Source of the DNA: a virus
IMG/VR virus record: IMGVR_UViG_3300032047_001945
Location: 1-23,619 of that record
Direction: 5' to 3' (one strand)
Length of the DNA: 23,619 bases
The notes below the pieces were generated by a model. It was not told the DNA's origin, ran no database searches, and saw nothing but the letters and a program-made list of their open reading frames with translations. Shown here piece after piece: positions 13,896-22,142 of the stretch. The first letter of the stretch is position 1. Every line of letters starts with the position of its first letter. The position numbers and the translations under genes are program-made.

Positions 13896-16800
13896 CACAC
13901 ATCCTCTGTAAAGCTGACTGTGCCCACACGGATAACCTCACTGTCAATCTCTTCACCCTGAACGCTCTCAAGCCTCACAGGTGACGTAATTCTACACAAC
14001 GCGCTCTGATGTCTTCTGTTTAGCGTTTGCGTTGTTCCTAGTGCCTGCTTGTCAATCCTTGGTAGATAGATGACCTGCTTGTTAGGGCCTGACAAGAGAT
14101 GAAAAACACCCTCAAAATCAAAAGGAGTGATGTCTTTCAGCGCAATGGGCTCACTGCTGCCTGCTGTGTTGGGCATCACATAGTCAGGATCTGGATCTCC
14201 TGCCGGGTTGATCCCATCCGTTGTGTCAACCGCGTCTGTCCATCCGTACTCGATGATCCTTCTAGTTGGGGCGATCTTTCGAGTCTTCACAGTTCTGTCA
14301 CGTGCCTCTTGAACCTCTGTACCGCTTGAGGTTTCGATGACTCGACCCCACGATGTCTGATCTCCATGAACAATCACAGGCCCAACCACACACCGCCCGA
14401 TCTGGAAAAAGCTATCTTTCATAGCAGGTATGAACCCACCCGGAGCAAACAGTGTGATTCTAAAGGCTTGATAGTCAGAGCCTTGCAGATGGAAAAGTAT
14501 CACATTGTCCTTTGACAGTATTTGAGCAGTGCCAGATGCCGCCTCTGCGCCTGTAATCCCGTCAAGCACTAACGATGCAGGCTTTGTGTTAGCGTTGCTC
14601 CACTTACCTGACAGATGTGACTTGATGGTGTGAGCACTCGTAGACCCAAAACAAAAGAGCGCATCCTCAAACTCACCAGCATAAATGACAGGAGCGGCAC
14701 CCGCAGGCACACCGTTGGCCTTCACATTGTCACCCGTTCGCGCAAATGGAAGCCCATTGAGGCCTTCATAGAAAGCAATGTTGCCCAAGGAAACCCATGC
14801 CGCTGTGCTGCTGTTGTACCCATGCAACTGGGCAAAAGGAAAGTTGCAATTGTAAAGACCAATGCCAAGCACGTCAGACTCCAGCGCGCTATTGCCTAGG
14901 CTCGACAACTGGAAAGAGATAGTCTGTGAAGAGGTTGAGGTGCTGCGCCAGACGCGTCTTGGATTAGGGTCAAGCACGTTCGAAAGAGGGTAATCATAAC
15001 GAGTTGCAATCTTCCACTCATCCGCTCTAATTGTAGGACCATCAACAGCACGGACAACAACACCATCATCAACGTATGTGCCTGACGCGCTGAATGGTGC
15101 TTGCATGAGGTCATTTGGATTGACCTGACCCTCTGCTATCTGCAAGCCTGTGAAGCTGCCTGTCACGCTTTGAAGCGTCCACCATTTTGAAATAGATCCA
15201 GAGGTTGCAAGATTGCCCCACAAAATCTGACTGTTGCCACCACCACCGGTATTGGCAAGGCCTGTTGATGTCGGGCCTACTGTCCAGCTTCTATCTGCTG
15301 CATCATCTCTTGGCTTCAACCAGCTTGCAAATTTAGAGCCAGCAAGACCAATGAGCACGTCAACGCCATTCCCCTGAACGCCCATCGGAATTGATCCAAG
15401 CGTTGCACCACTCTGCCCATCAAGAAAGATGACCTGATCGAAGTTAAACCTAACAATCAAGCTGTAGCCGTTCACACCACCATCATCCAAATTCAAGGTG
15501 ATTGCAACGTCATTCGTGGCCATCGATCCACCGGACTCAATGGCCATCGAGCATTGAAAAATGATCCCCTGCTCGATTGTGTGGCCCGCTGGCAGGCCTT
15601 GTGTCACATAGGAAACTGAAGAAGATGACCCATCACCTAGCTTGAGATACCCATTCAATAGCGTTTCTGTGCCGCCACCTGACTTAGACCATCCGCTTGA
15701 CCATCTGGTTGTGATGGCTCCGGGCAGATCAAAGGGAAGATATGTGTCTTCAAAATTGACGCGCCTGAAGCCTGTTTGAAAACGCTGAAAGCCCGGCATC
15801 GTCACTGTGCTTGAACCGCCCAAGTAACTGACCGCAAGACTAGGCTCGTCAATGGTGCCTGAAACACCCGGATTTGCACGCCAATTGTGGAGCACTGCCA
15901 TTCGACCTTCTGTAAAGGTCATCTGAAAAGCACGTGGACAAGTGTCTACTTTGTTCTGATTGTACCAACCGCCAGAGAAAGCTGTGAGCCCAGACAAACC
16001 AGCAAACTGGCCAATGCCTGCCCACGTGTCACCATAATCATCAGAGCGCAGCATCATGCACTGATTTGTCTCGTCGTAACTGCTGAAACTGCCGTTTGGC
16101 GTTGTGCGTCCTGTAGCGTACAACGTGCCCTGTGGCGTGCTTGCAATGCTCAAGTCACCATCTGTCAGCAATGGACCTGTCGCACCCGCTCCATAGTCGC
16201 CCCAACCAACAGGAGCGATCACAGTGTGTGCAACGCTTGTGCCTCTCTGATAAGCATTGCCAAGCCTGAACACATGAGGCTGTGCAGTGCTCAAAGGTTC
16301 GGTCTGAATGTAACCCACCACAAAATGACCAGCAGACTCAATTACATCAACATAACCGCCCGCATAGTTAACCCCATCCCATTCTTCTATGCTGTCAAAG
16401 CTGTTGCCCTCGTCCGCACTTGCATACTGCCGGATGACATCGCGGCCTGTGTACGCTGTGTTGTTAGATCTCAAATGACACATCATCAGTATCTGGCCTG
16501 AACAGTATGCAACCCTCAACCGCCTCACATCGTAGCCCGTCAACGCTGCTGAAACAGATACTGGATTGTCCAAGACATTGTCTTGACCTATTGCCCATGT
16601 TGATCCGTCATCGTCTGAAAACCACATACGGACTTGAGCCACATCACGAACCAAATCCTCAACCCAATGAAACAAAAGCACACGACCAGAAGGTAGAAGG
16701 CACAGGCAAGGATGAAACTCGGCTTCATCGGCTGTGGGCTGTGTGGCTGTTGTGTTAACTCTGACATATGTCCAAGCCCCTCCTGACCTCTTTCCAACCG

Positions 16801-17236
16801 TTACACTGAAGGGCAAGGCCTCACTGTCATCCCGCTCATAAAAGGCACACAAGATTGATTCATCCTCAAGCGTGATTGCATGTGGTTGAATGTACCACTT
16901 TTGAGGCACACTGAAGTCAGACCATTTGAGCACGTCATAATGTGTGATTATTCCGGGCACATCACGACCACGCCACAAAGTGTCAGCGTTGTTCTTCCAA
17001 CAGAATCCAGCACCGTCCGGCTCACTAAATCCACCACGTTGAGTTCTGATGCGCAAGTCTTTGTTTGCTGACTGGCTCCCAGATGCCTGTAGAGTCATTC
17101 CTGTCTGGTTTTGGGGTTCTGGCACGCCCGGCTTTGGTCCGGCTTCTGTAGCCGTCGTCTGCGCGTCCCAGATTGAGATCCTTGAGTCTTCAATCAATAA
17201 ACCTTGATAATGATCTCTGCTTGCATCGTTGCCCAT
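13895..17236 (-). CDS. Large tail-tip protein with Asp-box beta-propeller
   Basis: 1113 aa; ATG 17236 lies one base beyond the tape-measure stop (TGAAATG). Three Asp-box (BNR/sialidase-type) motifs are visible: SDDDGSTW (207-214), SADEGNSF (273-280) and SDDYGDTW (398-405). They mark a beta-propeller over about residues 90-480. Next comes a jelly-roll/LamG-like stretch (about 490-690, with FEDTYLPFDLPG and NGYSLIVRFNFDQVIFLDG), then a long beta-rich C-terminal half. The position between tape measure and hub is that of distal tail proteins. The propeller could bind or cleave host glycans; Asp boxes are structural and do not prove sialidase activity, and I did not find a clear arginine triad. 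Roughly twice the usual size for this slot. Confidence 0.78.
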   Translation of the reverse strand: MGNDASRDHYQGLLIEDSRISIWDAQTTATEAGPKPGVPEPQNQTGMTLQASGSQSANKDLRIRTQRGGFSEPDGAGFCWKNNADTLWRGRDVPGIITHYDVLKWSDFSVPQKWYIQPHAITLEDESILCAFYERDDSEALPFSVTVGKRSGGAWTYVRVNTTATQPTADEAEFHPCLCLLPSGRVLLFHWVEDLVRDVAQVRMWFSDDDGSTWAIGQDNVLDNPVSVSAALTGYDVRRLRVAYCSGQILMMCHLRSNNTAYTGRDVIRQYASADEGNSFDSIEEWDGVNYAGGYVDVIESAGHFVVGYIQTEPLSTAQPHVFRLGNAYQRGTSVAHTVIAPVGWGDYGAGATGPLLTDGDLSIASTPQGTLYATGRTTPNGSFSSYDETNQCMMLRSDDYGDTWAGIGQFAGLSGLTAFSGGWYNQNKVDTCPRAFQMTFTEGRMAVLHNWRANPGVSGTIDEPSLAVSYLGGSSTVTMPGFQRFQTGFRRVNFEDTYLPFDLPGAITTRWSSGWSKSGGGTETLLNGYLKLGDGSSSSVSYVTQGLPAGHTIEQGIIFQCSMAIESGGSMATNDVAITLNLDDGGVNGYSLIVRFNFDQVIFLDGQSGATLGSIPMGVQGNGVDVLIGLAGSKFASWLKPRDDAADRSWTVGPTSTGLANTGGGGNSQILWGNLATSGSISKWWTLQSVTGSFTGLQIAEGQVNPNDLMQAPFSASGTYVDDGVVVRAVDGPTIRADEWKIATRYDYPLSNVLDPNPRRVWRSTSTSSQTISFQLSSLGNSALESDVLGIGLYNCNFPFAQLHGYNSSTAAWVSLGNIAFYEGLNGLPFARTGDNVKANGVPAGAAPVIYAGEFEDALFCFGSTSAHTIKSHLSGKWSNANTKPASLVLDGITGAEAASGTAQILSKDNVILFHLQGSDYQAFRITLFAPGGFIPAMKDSFFQIGRCVVGPVIVHGDQTSWGRVIETSSGTEVQEARDRTVKTRKIAPTRRIIEYGWTDAVDTTDGINPAGDPDPDYVMPNTAGSSEPIALKDITPFDFEGVFHLLSGPNKQVIYLPRIDKQALGTTQTLNRRHQSALCRITSPVRLESVQGEEIDSEVIRVGTVSFTEDV

Positions 17237-17237
17237 T

Positions 17238-19226
17238 TCAACCCCTGTGACCGACTTTCTTTTTGCCTTTGATGGCTCTGCGAATTGGTGAGTTAGTCAT
17301 TCTAACAGAGTCCTCCATCACAACAGCCAAAGGCCTGTGCTGATACTTCTGCACAACTACCATTTCACGGCTCCCACTACCACCACGATTTGCATCAGCC
17401 AGACCTTGACGGCCTCCTATGGCTCGCATGCCTGCTCCTGTGAGTACGCCTTCACCTGACTTTGCTTTGACCATCACCTCATCAGGCGCTGTGGTACTTG
17501 TGCCAATCCCACCACCGATGTGAAAAGAAGGTGGTGGCGTTGCAACGACTGTTGCAAGCTGTGCCGCACCTGCAACCCCTGCCGCACCTGCTGCGACAAA
17601 TGACATCGGCGGAGGCATTGAGCCAAGAGCCTGCATAATCGCCTGTGCCGTGCTCATAGTAATGCTTGAGATTGCAAGGGCCTGATTGATTGCAAAGGCT
17701 GCACGCGCTGCTTTCTTCTGTGCGTCTGTGCCCTCCTTGGCGTTGTCTGCAAGCTGGCTTGCAAAAGCACCAATGTGCTTGCCTGCGCTAAGAATGATTT
17801 GCTGCGTTGCTTGAACAGACATTTCATGCTCTGACTGTTCTTTTGCCCTGATATCCTTGACTCTTTCTGCGGCACCTTCAATCAATTGAACGCGGGATGC
17901 TTCAAACTGGCTCAATCTGCTTTCAACAGCAGAGAGGTTTTTTTCAAGAAGTGCTGTGTCAATCCCACGACTAGAGGCGATAGAAATAGACTGCTCAAGC
18001 TTTGATCGTTGCTTTTCAAGCTCTTTCCTTGAGTCTTCAAATTGTGCAAGAGTATTTGCAAGCTCTATCTGTACTTTTTGAACTGGGTTAGCTATTCCTA
18101 GCAACGCCTTGTTTTGAAAATTATCAAAGGTTTTAATAAGGCCAGAAGTTGATGCACCAACTTGGCCCAGTCTAACACGCAAGGCCTCCAACTGCTTTTG
18201 AGCCTCTTCAATGTTCGACTTGTTCTTCTCGTTAGATATTTGCTTGAAAAAGTTCCTTATCTCTTCATCGTACTTTGAAAGGTTTGTGCTCGCTTTGCCC
18301 GCAGCAATGCCAATCAGATCAAAGGTTGACTCAACGCCTGACCTTATCAACCCATCCACAGTTGCATCAATAGATTTGAGGCCTGACCTTAGTGACTCAA
18401 TTGCTGGGTTTGTTTTGCCCAGCGCGTCAAACACTGCAACAGTCATATCAGCCAAAAGCTTCAAGGCACCCACAGGCCCTGTGAGCAGAATACCAAAGCC
18501 CTTAACAAGCTTGACCACGCCTTCTACAACCAGATCTGTGCTTTCTGCTAACCCTATCAGGCCATCTCTGCCCGCCAGCGTCAACCTTAGCAACAACTCA
18601 CCAGCCGTGCGCAAATGTGGAGCAAACTCCGACGCAAGCAAAACCGCGATCTGCTTAAAAACAATGCTGGTTGCTTTGATTTGTTGATTAAACTCTGCAA
18701 TCATTTTCATCTGTTCGCTGCTGACTGCATCCTTAAAACCGCCCAAATCATTGAACTTAGAAATCTCTTTGTTGAGATCATCAGCCTTTAGAACTAGCCC
18801 CACCATTGCAGCAGTCACAGCACCAATTGCAACAACTCCACCAGTAGCCAAAGCACCAAGGGCCAGCCCTACAAGCCCCACAGGGCCAGCAGCAGAGGCA
18901 AACTGAACAAGGCCCTCACCTAAGTTGAAAACTCTAGTTGTGATGCTACCAATTGAGCCTTGTGCAGCGTCACCAAACTTCTTGAAAGACTCGATCTTTG
19001 ATTTAGTTGCCGCTCTTATTGCTGACCGACGCTTGCTGCTTTCTCTTTGTTCTTTGGCTGTGATTCTTGCCTGTTGCCTCATCGCTTTTGTTTCTCTGAT
19101 GCGCAATTGCTTCAAAAGCTCTTTCGTTTCTTTTTCAGACAAGCCCTTCTTTTTTGCTGCTGCCTTTACAACGTCATCAAGATCAACCTCATATGCAATT
19201 CTGACAATTTCATCTTTTCTAGCCAT
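17238..19226 (-). CDS. Tail tape measure protein
   Basis: 662 aa. It has a charged helical N-terminus (1-85), a long hydrophobic Gly/Ala stretch at 106-147 (GPVGLVGLALGALATGG and on), a second hydrophobic region near 235-275, long coiled coils in the middle (EEAQKQLEALRVRL, KELEKQRSKLEQSI), and the C-terminal tape-measure signature PPPSFHIGGGI...PDEVMVKAKSGEGVLTGAGMRAIGG. By the rule of about 0.15 nm per residue the tail would be near 100 nm long. This protein sets tail length and helps DNA exit. It overlaps the upstream gene by eight bases. The call is secure. Confidence 0.93.
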   Translation of the reverse strand: MARKDEIVRIAYEVDLDDVVKAAAKKKGLSEKETKELLKQLRIRETKAMRQQARITAKEQRESSKRRSAIRAATKSKIESFKKFGDAAQGSIGSITTRVFNLGEGLVQFASAAGPVGLVGLALGALATGGVVAIGAVTAAMVGLVLKADDLNKEISKFNDLGGFKDAVSSEQMKMIAEFNQQIKATSIVFKQIAVLLASEFAPHLRTAGELLLRLTLAGRDGLIGLAESTDLVVEGVVKLVKGFGILLTGPVGALKLLADMTVAVFDALGKTNPAIESLRSGLKSIDATVDGLIRSGVESTFDLIGIAAGKASTNLSKYDEEIRNFFKQISNEKNKSNIEEAQKQLEALRVRLGQVGASTSGLIKTFDNFQNKALLGIANPVQKVQIELANTLAQFEDSRKELEKQRSKLEQSISIASSRGIDTALLEKNLSAVESRLSQFEASRVQLIEGAAERVKDIRAKEQSEHEMSVQATQQIILSAGKHIGAFASQLADNAKEGTDAQKKAARAAFAINQALAISSITMSTAQAIMQALGSMPPPMSFVAAGAAGVAGAAQLATVVATPPPSFHIGGGIGTSTTAPDEVMVKAKSGEGVLTGAGMRAIGGRQGLADANRGGSGSREMVVVQKYQHRPLAVVMEDSVRMTNSPIRRAIKGKKKVGHRG

Positions 19227-19683
19227 TGGCGCGCCTCAATATGTTTCGATATTCAGCAATCATCTCATTGATCATTTTTTTTGTTGTTTTACCGAATGGC
19301 TTTGAAACGTAAACAGCCCAGACTTTTTTCCCTTTGGTAGCCCTTGTTCTCACAACGTATGGGTATTGGAAACCATCTCTAGGGTTTCTTGCACTATTAG
19401 AAATAGACGTTTTTAGCACTCCATTCTTTGAAAGATAGGCGCGCCTGTATTGAAAGGCATGGTATGACCTTCCGGTCGATTGTGGGTTCTTTTCACCCGG
19501 AGTAGGCCAGTGCGCTAATGTGGTTTTGTATATTGGGGACATTGCTCCATCTAATATTTTAGACATCTCAGGGAACAAGGACCTAGCGACTTCTTCAGCT
19601 TGCGCAAATGTTGGGTCTGTCGTTATTACCTTAGATGATCCAAATCTGACAGTCGTCTTGTTCCTATTCCTGATGATGCTCAT
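19219..19683 (-). CDS. gp10-like minor tail/morphogenesis protein
   Basis: 154 aa. The C-terminal half (VLKTSISNSARNPRDG, QYPYVVRTRATKGK, VWAVYVSKPFGKTT) resembles the pattern of HK97-gp10-like proteins (a strand LKTSI-N followed by Y-YV and a Gly/Lys turn), but I cannot confirm this. Its start overlaps the end of the -1 chaperone frame by 20 bases, and its end overlaps the tape measure by eight. A gp10-type gene normally lies between the connector and the major tail protein; here it separates chaperone and tape measure. If the match is wrong it is simply an unassigned minor tail protein. Confidence 0.7.
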   Translation of the reverse strand: MSIIRNRNKTTVRFGSSKVITTDPTFAQAEEVARSLFPEMSKILDGAMSPIYKTTLAHWPTPGEKNPQSTGRSYHAFQYRRAYLSKNGVLKTSISNSARNPRDGFQYPYVVRTRATKGKKVWAVYVSKPFGKTTKKMINEMIAEYRNILRRANG

Positions 19684-20166
19684 GCTTTATTCTCCACCAA
19701 CTAAGAAGCCTTGTCTGTTGTTTTGCATCCAAAGTCTGAAACCAACCGGGCTCACGACTCCAAGCACACTCAATATCAAGAATCACCCAGTCGATAGATC
19801 CGGCTGGGCTTCTGAAAAATCCGCCGTTGCTTCGACATCCTCCGCTGAAATGATGCCCTCTGTGCACATAATGAACGCAACAGAACCAACCTCCAAAGCT
19901 TTTTCTATATCAAACTCACGTGCCCGCAATTCATCAAAAACGGCCTTGCCGAACTTCGCATAATTATACTTGTGACTCTCAACCTTTGTTTTGGGCCTGC
20001 CCGGTCCCCTCCAGCACGCTCCCAGCGCAGCGCACACCGCAAACCATTGATTGTCTGACGCAAGTGTGGTGATACACCATCTGTCTGATTCGCTGTTTGG
20101 TGGTGCAAGCCTGAACTTGTACTCACCTTTGTTGTCTTTGAGCGTGTACTCTTCATTGTTATCCAT
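19664..20166 (-). CDS. Tail assembly chaperone, long -1 frameshift product (G-T type)
   Basis: A second frame, -1 relative to the 127-aa gene, stays open through its end and stops at 19664. It adds a distinct 50-residue tail (VILDIECAWSREPGWF, then LLSWWRIKHEH), a Trp-rich acidic/basic pattern typical of gpT-type extensions. Slippage at the five-T run 19815-19819 (frame GAT TTT TCA) would join residues 1-117 to this tail, about 167 aa. The site is not a canonical X-XXY-YYZ heptamer; tRNA-Phe re-pairing on TTT is perfect, but the next codon is not. An independent internal start is the alternative. Confidence 0.55.
19783..20166 (-). CDS. Tail assembly chaperone, short form (gpG-like)
   Basis: 127 aa with a strong AGAGAGGACACAC ribosome site. 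It follows the major tail protein and precedes the tape measure by one gene, the standard slot for the gpG-type chaperone that guides tape-measure and tail-tube assembly. The sequence has a small beta N-terminus (YTLKDNKGEYKFRLAPP), a central WFAVCAALGACWRG, and a helical C-terminal half ending in an acidic stretch (SAEDVEATADFSE). No catalytic motif is expected. It has an overlapping -1 frame at its 3' end. Confidence 0.78.
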   Translation of the reverse strand: MDNNEEYTLKDNKGEYKFRLAPPNSESDRWCITTLASDNQWFAVCAALGACWRGPGRPKTKVESHKYNYAKFGKAVFDELRAREFDIEKALEVGSVAFIMCTEGIISAEDVEATADFSEAQPDLSTG

Positions 20167-20187
20167 GTGTGTCCTCTCTGATTGATT

Positions 20188-20706
20188 CTATTCTGTAGTT
20201 GCAAGACCGCCTGTGAGTGCACCATAGCAGGTGAAAGCAACGCTGAAGCTGTTAGGGTCATTTTCACTGAAGTCAATGACGCACTCGCATTTGGTCATGC
20301 CAAAAATATGGTCGCTCGAATCTCCATAATCCGTGCCCTCACACGTAAATTCGAGGTCTACTAAGTAGACATCAGCATTTGCGCCGCCTGCATCAGTTGA
20401 AATTGCAGCAGACCAGACAGTGCCATTCTTGAGAATTGCATCGGCTAGCGTGCCCACACTGTTTTCACTAAATTCAGCCATGTATGCCGTGAATGAACCA
20501 GTCGGATAAATGCGTGTCGTGTGTCGCACTGTGCGCAATTGACCACGTGTTTCGTATGCTGTTGTCTCTGCAAGCTTGGCCTTGAGGCCAGTGATTGAAA
20601 AGTCTCCAGTATCAAACTGGACTGTGATTGATAGGGGTGTGCCTGTGCCGTCTTTGATGGTCAAAGAACCGTCACGCATGTTTTTTACTACGGTTGAAAG
20701 TGCCAC
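20188..20706 (-). CDS. Major tail (tube) protein
   Basis: 172 aa, GTG start with GGAG seven bases upstream. The sequence is a beta-rich tail-tube type: LTIKDGTGTPLSITVQFDTGDFSI, then IYPTGSFTAYMAEFS, then a C-terminal KCECVIDFSENDPNSFSVAF. Position after the tail terminator and before the chaperone is exactly that of the tube protein. It polymerises into stacked hexameric rings around the tape measure. The 61-base leader before it holds a five-bp hairpin but no obvious terminator. Confidence 0.83.
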   Translation of the reverse strand: MALSTVVKNMRDGSLTIKDGTGTPLSITVQFDTGDFSITGLKAKLAETTAYETRGQLRTVRHTTRIYPTGSFTAYMAEFSENSVGTLADAILKNGTVWSAAISTDAGGANADVYLVDLEFTCEGTDYGDSSDHIFGMTKCECVIDFSENDPNSFSVAFTCYGALTGGLATTE

Positions 20707-20767
20707 TTTAAAGCTCCAATATGTCTAATTTTGCCGCAGCACTTATTACGGTTGTGAACCGAGCGGA

Positions 20768-21211
20768 TCATGTGAGAGGTAGTCTATGTTCAGAGATGAA
20801 CTGAAGTTCGCCAAGAAAAAAATCACCATCGGTTGAAACTGTCCGGGATGGAATAGTGTCAAGCTCAATGTGTAAGTTGTTAAGGTCTGTAGACATGACC
20901 GCTGCAAGGACATCCTCTTCAGCGTCCAGTGCTGCGTCATAGTCAGATAGTTGGTTGTCTGCGCGCAAACGCCAAGCAAACCGCACCACAAGCTGTGTGC
21001 GTACAACAGTGCCCACTGGTAGACGTTGACGATCACCCACTGGCGTGCTCGATGACACGCCGACTGCAAAAGATCGAGGCGTAATTTGATCTGTGTCTTG
21101 TCCGAATAGGTCAGGCACATATCTTGAGTGTCTCCAACCCTGCCCAGAAAGCACAGTTGTGATCCTATCCTGCACGCGTTTGCGCACTCCTGACACAGAC
21201 AAAACAGCCAT
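20768..21211 (-). CDS. Tail terminator / tail completion protein
   Basis: 147 aa from ATG 21211, whose first base overlaps the upstream stop (TGATG); TTG 21214 is a less likely start. The N-terminal helix VRKRVQDRITTVL, then FAVGVSSSTPVGDRQRLPVG, then VVRTQLVVRFAWRLRADNQLSDYDAALDAEEDVLAAV resembles the layout of gpU/gp17-type terminators. It lies between the connector-like protein and the tube protein. It would cap the tube and join it to the head. Assignment is by pattern and order, not a diagnostic motif. Confidence 0.68.
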   Translation of the reverse strand: MAVLSVSGVRKRVQDRITTVLSGQGWRHSRYVPDLFGQDTDQITPRSFAVGVSSSTPVGDRQRLPVGTVVRTQLVVRFAWRLRADNQLSDYDAALDAEEDVLAAVMSTDLNNLHIELDTIPSRTVSTDGDFFLGELQFISEHRLPLT

Positions 21212-21945
21212 CAACGCCTACCTGAAAGCCAGACCGTGCTGACTGCGCCTTTCCGGCTGCCCGGCTCATCACTTGTGCCGTCTTCTGCGCCGTCATCATA
21301 TCGAAACTTTAACTGCCCAAAACTGCTCTCAAACATATCATCGTACTTTTCTGCATGCTCAATGAAAGCCTCATTCAGACGCGTTGACAAGTCTCTGAAA
21401 ATCAAAGCCAGAGTCAGAAACAAATGACAATCTCGGAGCGCAGCGGGTGACATAATAAGGTTGGGCCTGTTGCCTTGCGACCACAGACGCAATTGAATTG
21501 TTACCCACGCCTCACTGATATAGCTCTGAAAGTTTGCAACGCTTGTGATGGGATTTGTGCCCGCTGGATCCAAACTAGAGGCGCGTCGAAAGAGGTCTTG
21601 ATCTGTCACAACCGGGTACAGCTTGCGCCTGACCAATGCAGCCTCATTGCGCCACACGTACACATCACCTGCACCCGTCGTCACTGTCCACTCTACTGAC
21701 CAGCCGTCTCCATAATCGTTTGCGCTAAACGTACCCGCGCCGAAAGTATGCGTTGGCTTGTCGGCAACAATACTGAAAGCAACCGGGCCAGCCTTCGCTG
21801 TGCCCGCGTCATCATACACGCTCACTGTGCCTGTTGTGGTGGCCGATGTGACACGTGCACCATTGAACCAAGCATCAACCTCAAGCGTATTGTTAAGGCC
21901 TTGCTCAATCAAATCAGGCATCTGGAAGCGTGCTGTAACTGTCAT
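21211..21945 (-). CDS. Head-tail connector/adaptor protein with N-terminal beta domain
   Basis: 244 aa. The first 110 residues look like an immunoglobulin-like beta domain (VTSATTTGTVSVYDDAG, WSVEWTVTTGAG). The following part (VVTDQDLFRRASSLDPAG, VANFQSYISEAWVTIQLRLW, then LTLALIFRDLS) is helical, as in gp6/gp15-type connectors. It overlaps the 66-aa gene upstream by four bases (ATGA). An accessory Ig-like domain on a connector is unusual in my experience; it might instead serve as a virion-surface domain. Confidence 0.62.
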   Translation of the reverse strand: MTVTARFQMPDLIEQGLNNTLEVDAWFNGARVTSATTTGTVSVYDDAGTAKAGPVAFSIVADKPTHTFGAGTFSANDYGDGWSVEWTVTTGAGDVYVWRNEAALVRRKLYPVVTDQDLFRRASSLDPAGTNPITSVANFQSYISEAWVTIQLRLWSQGNRPNLIMSPAALRDCHLFLTLALIFRDLSTRLNEAFIEHAEKYDDMFESSFGQLKFRYDDGAEDGTSDEPGSRKGAVSTVWLSGRR

Positions 21946-22142
21946 TGCTGTTTCCTTGAGGCCTTGTTTGCACAGCGTACAGAAATCTCTTCAGCTTTTG
22001 AGGCTTCGTATCCATTCTGAATCAACTGGTTCTTAAAACGAGTTTTTCTACCACGCATATCTGTGCGCTTTTCACCCGTTTCATCAGCAGACCCGTCAGG
22101 AGTCGCTAGCATTCTTCTCCAAAATTTTAAGCCCTCATCCAT
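21942..22142 (-). CDS. Small basic head protein, 66 aa
   Basis: Start set at ATG 22142, overlapping the upstream stop by eight bases (ATGGATGA); in-frame codons further upstream would lie within the 232-aa gene. Sequence: MDEGLKFWRRMLATPDG, then TDMRGRKTRFKNQLIQNGY, then a basic end. It is strongly basic with no membrane segment. It lies between two virion genes and probably acts in head assembly or at the neck. No family recognised. Confidence 0.6.
   Translation of the reverse strand: MDEGLKFWRRMLATPDGSADETGEKRTDMRGRKTRFKNQLIQNGYEASKAEEISVRCANKASRKQQ

Noticed and set aside
15887-16501. 204-codon plus-strand frame inside the tail-tip gene
   Set aside because: Cys/Arg-rich low-quality translation, no domain, antisense to a continuous 1113-codon gene.
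13895-17236. Active sialidase call for the Asp-box protein
   Set aside because: Asp boxes are structural and occur in many non-sialidases; no arginine triad or FRIP motif was evident.
18211-18687. 158-codon plus-strand frame inside the tape measure gene
   Set aside because: Antisense to a secure gene, composition Ser/Leu/Pro-rich as expected of a reverse shadow.
20749-20761. Hairpin CGGTT-3 nt-AACCG before the major tail protein as terminator
   Set aside because: Five-bp stem with no U-run on either strand; too weak to call.
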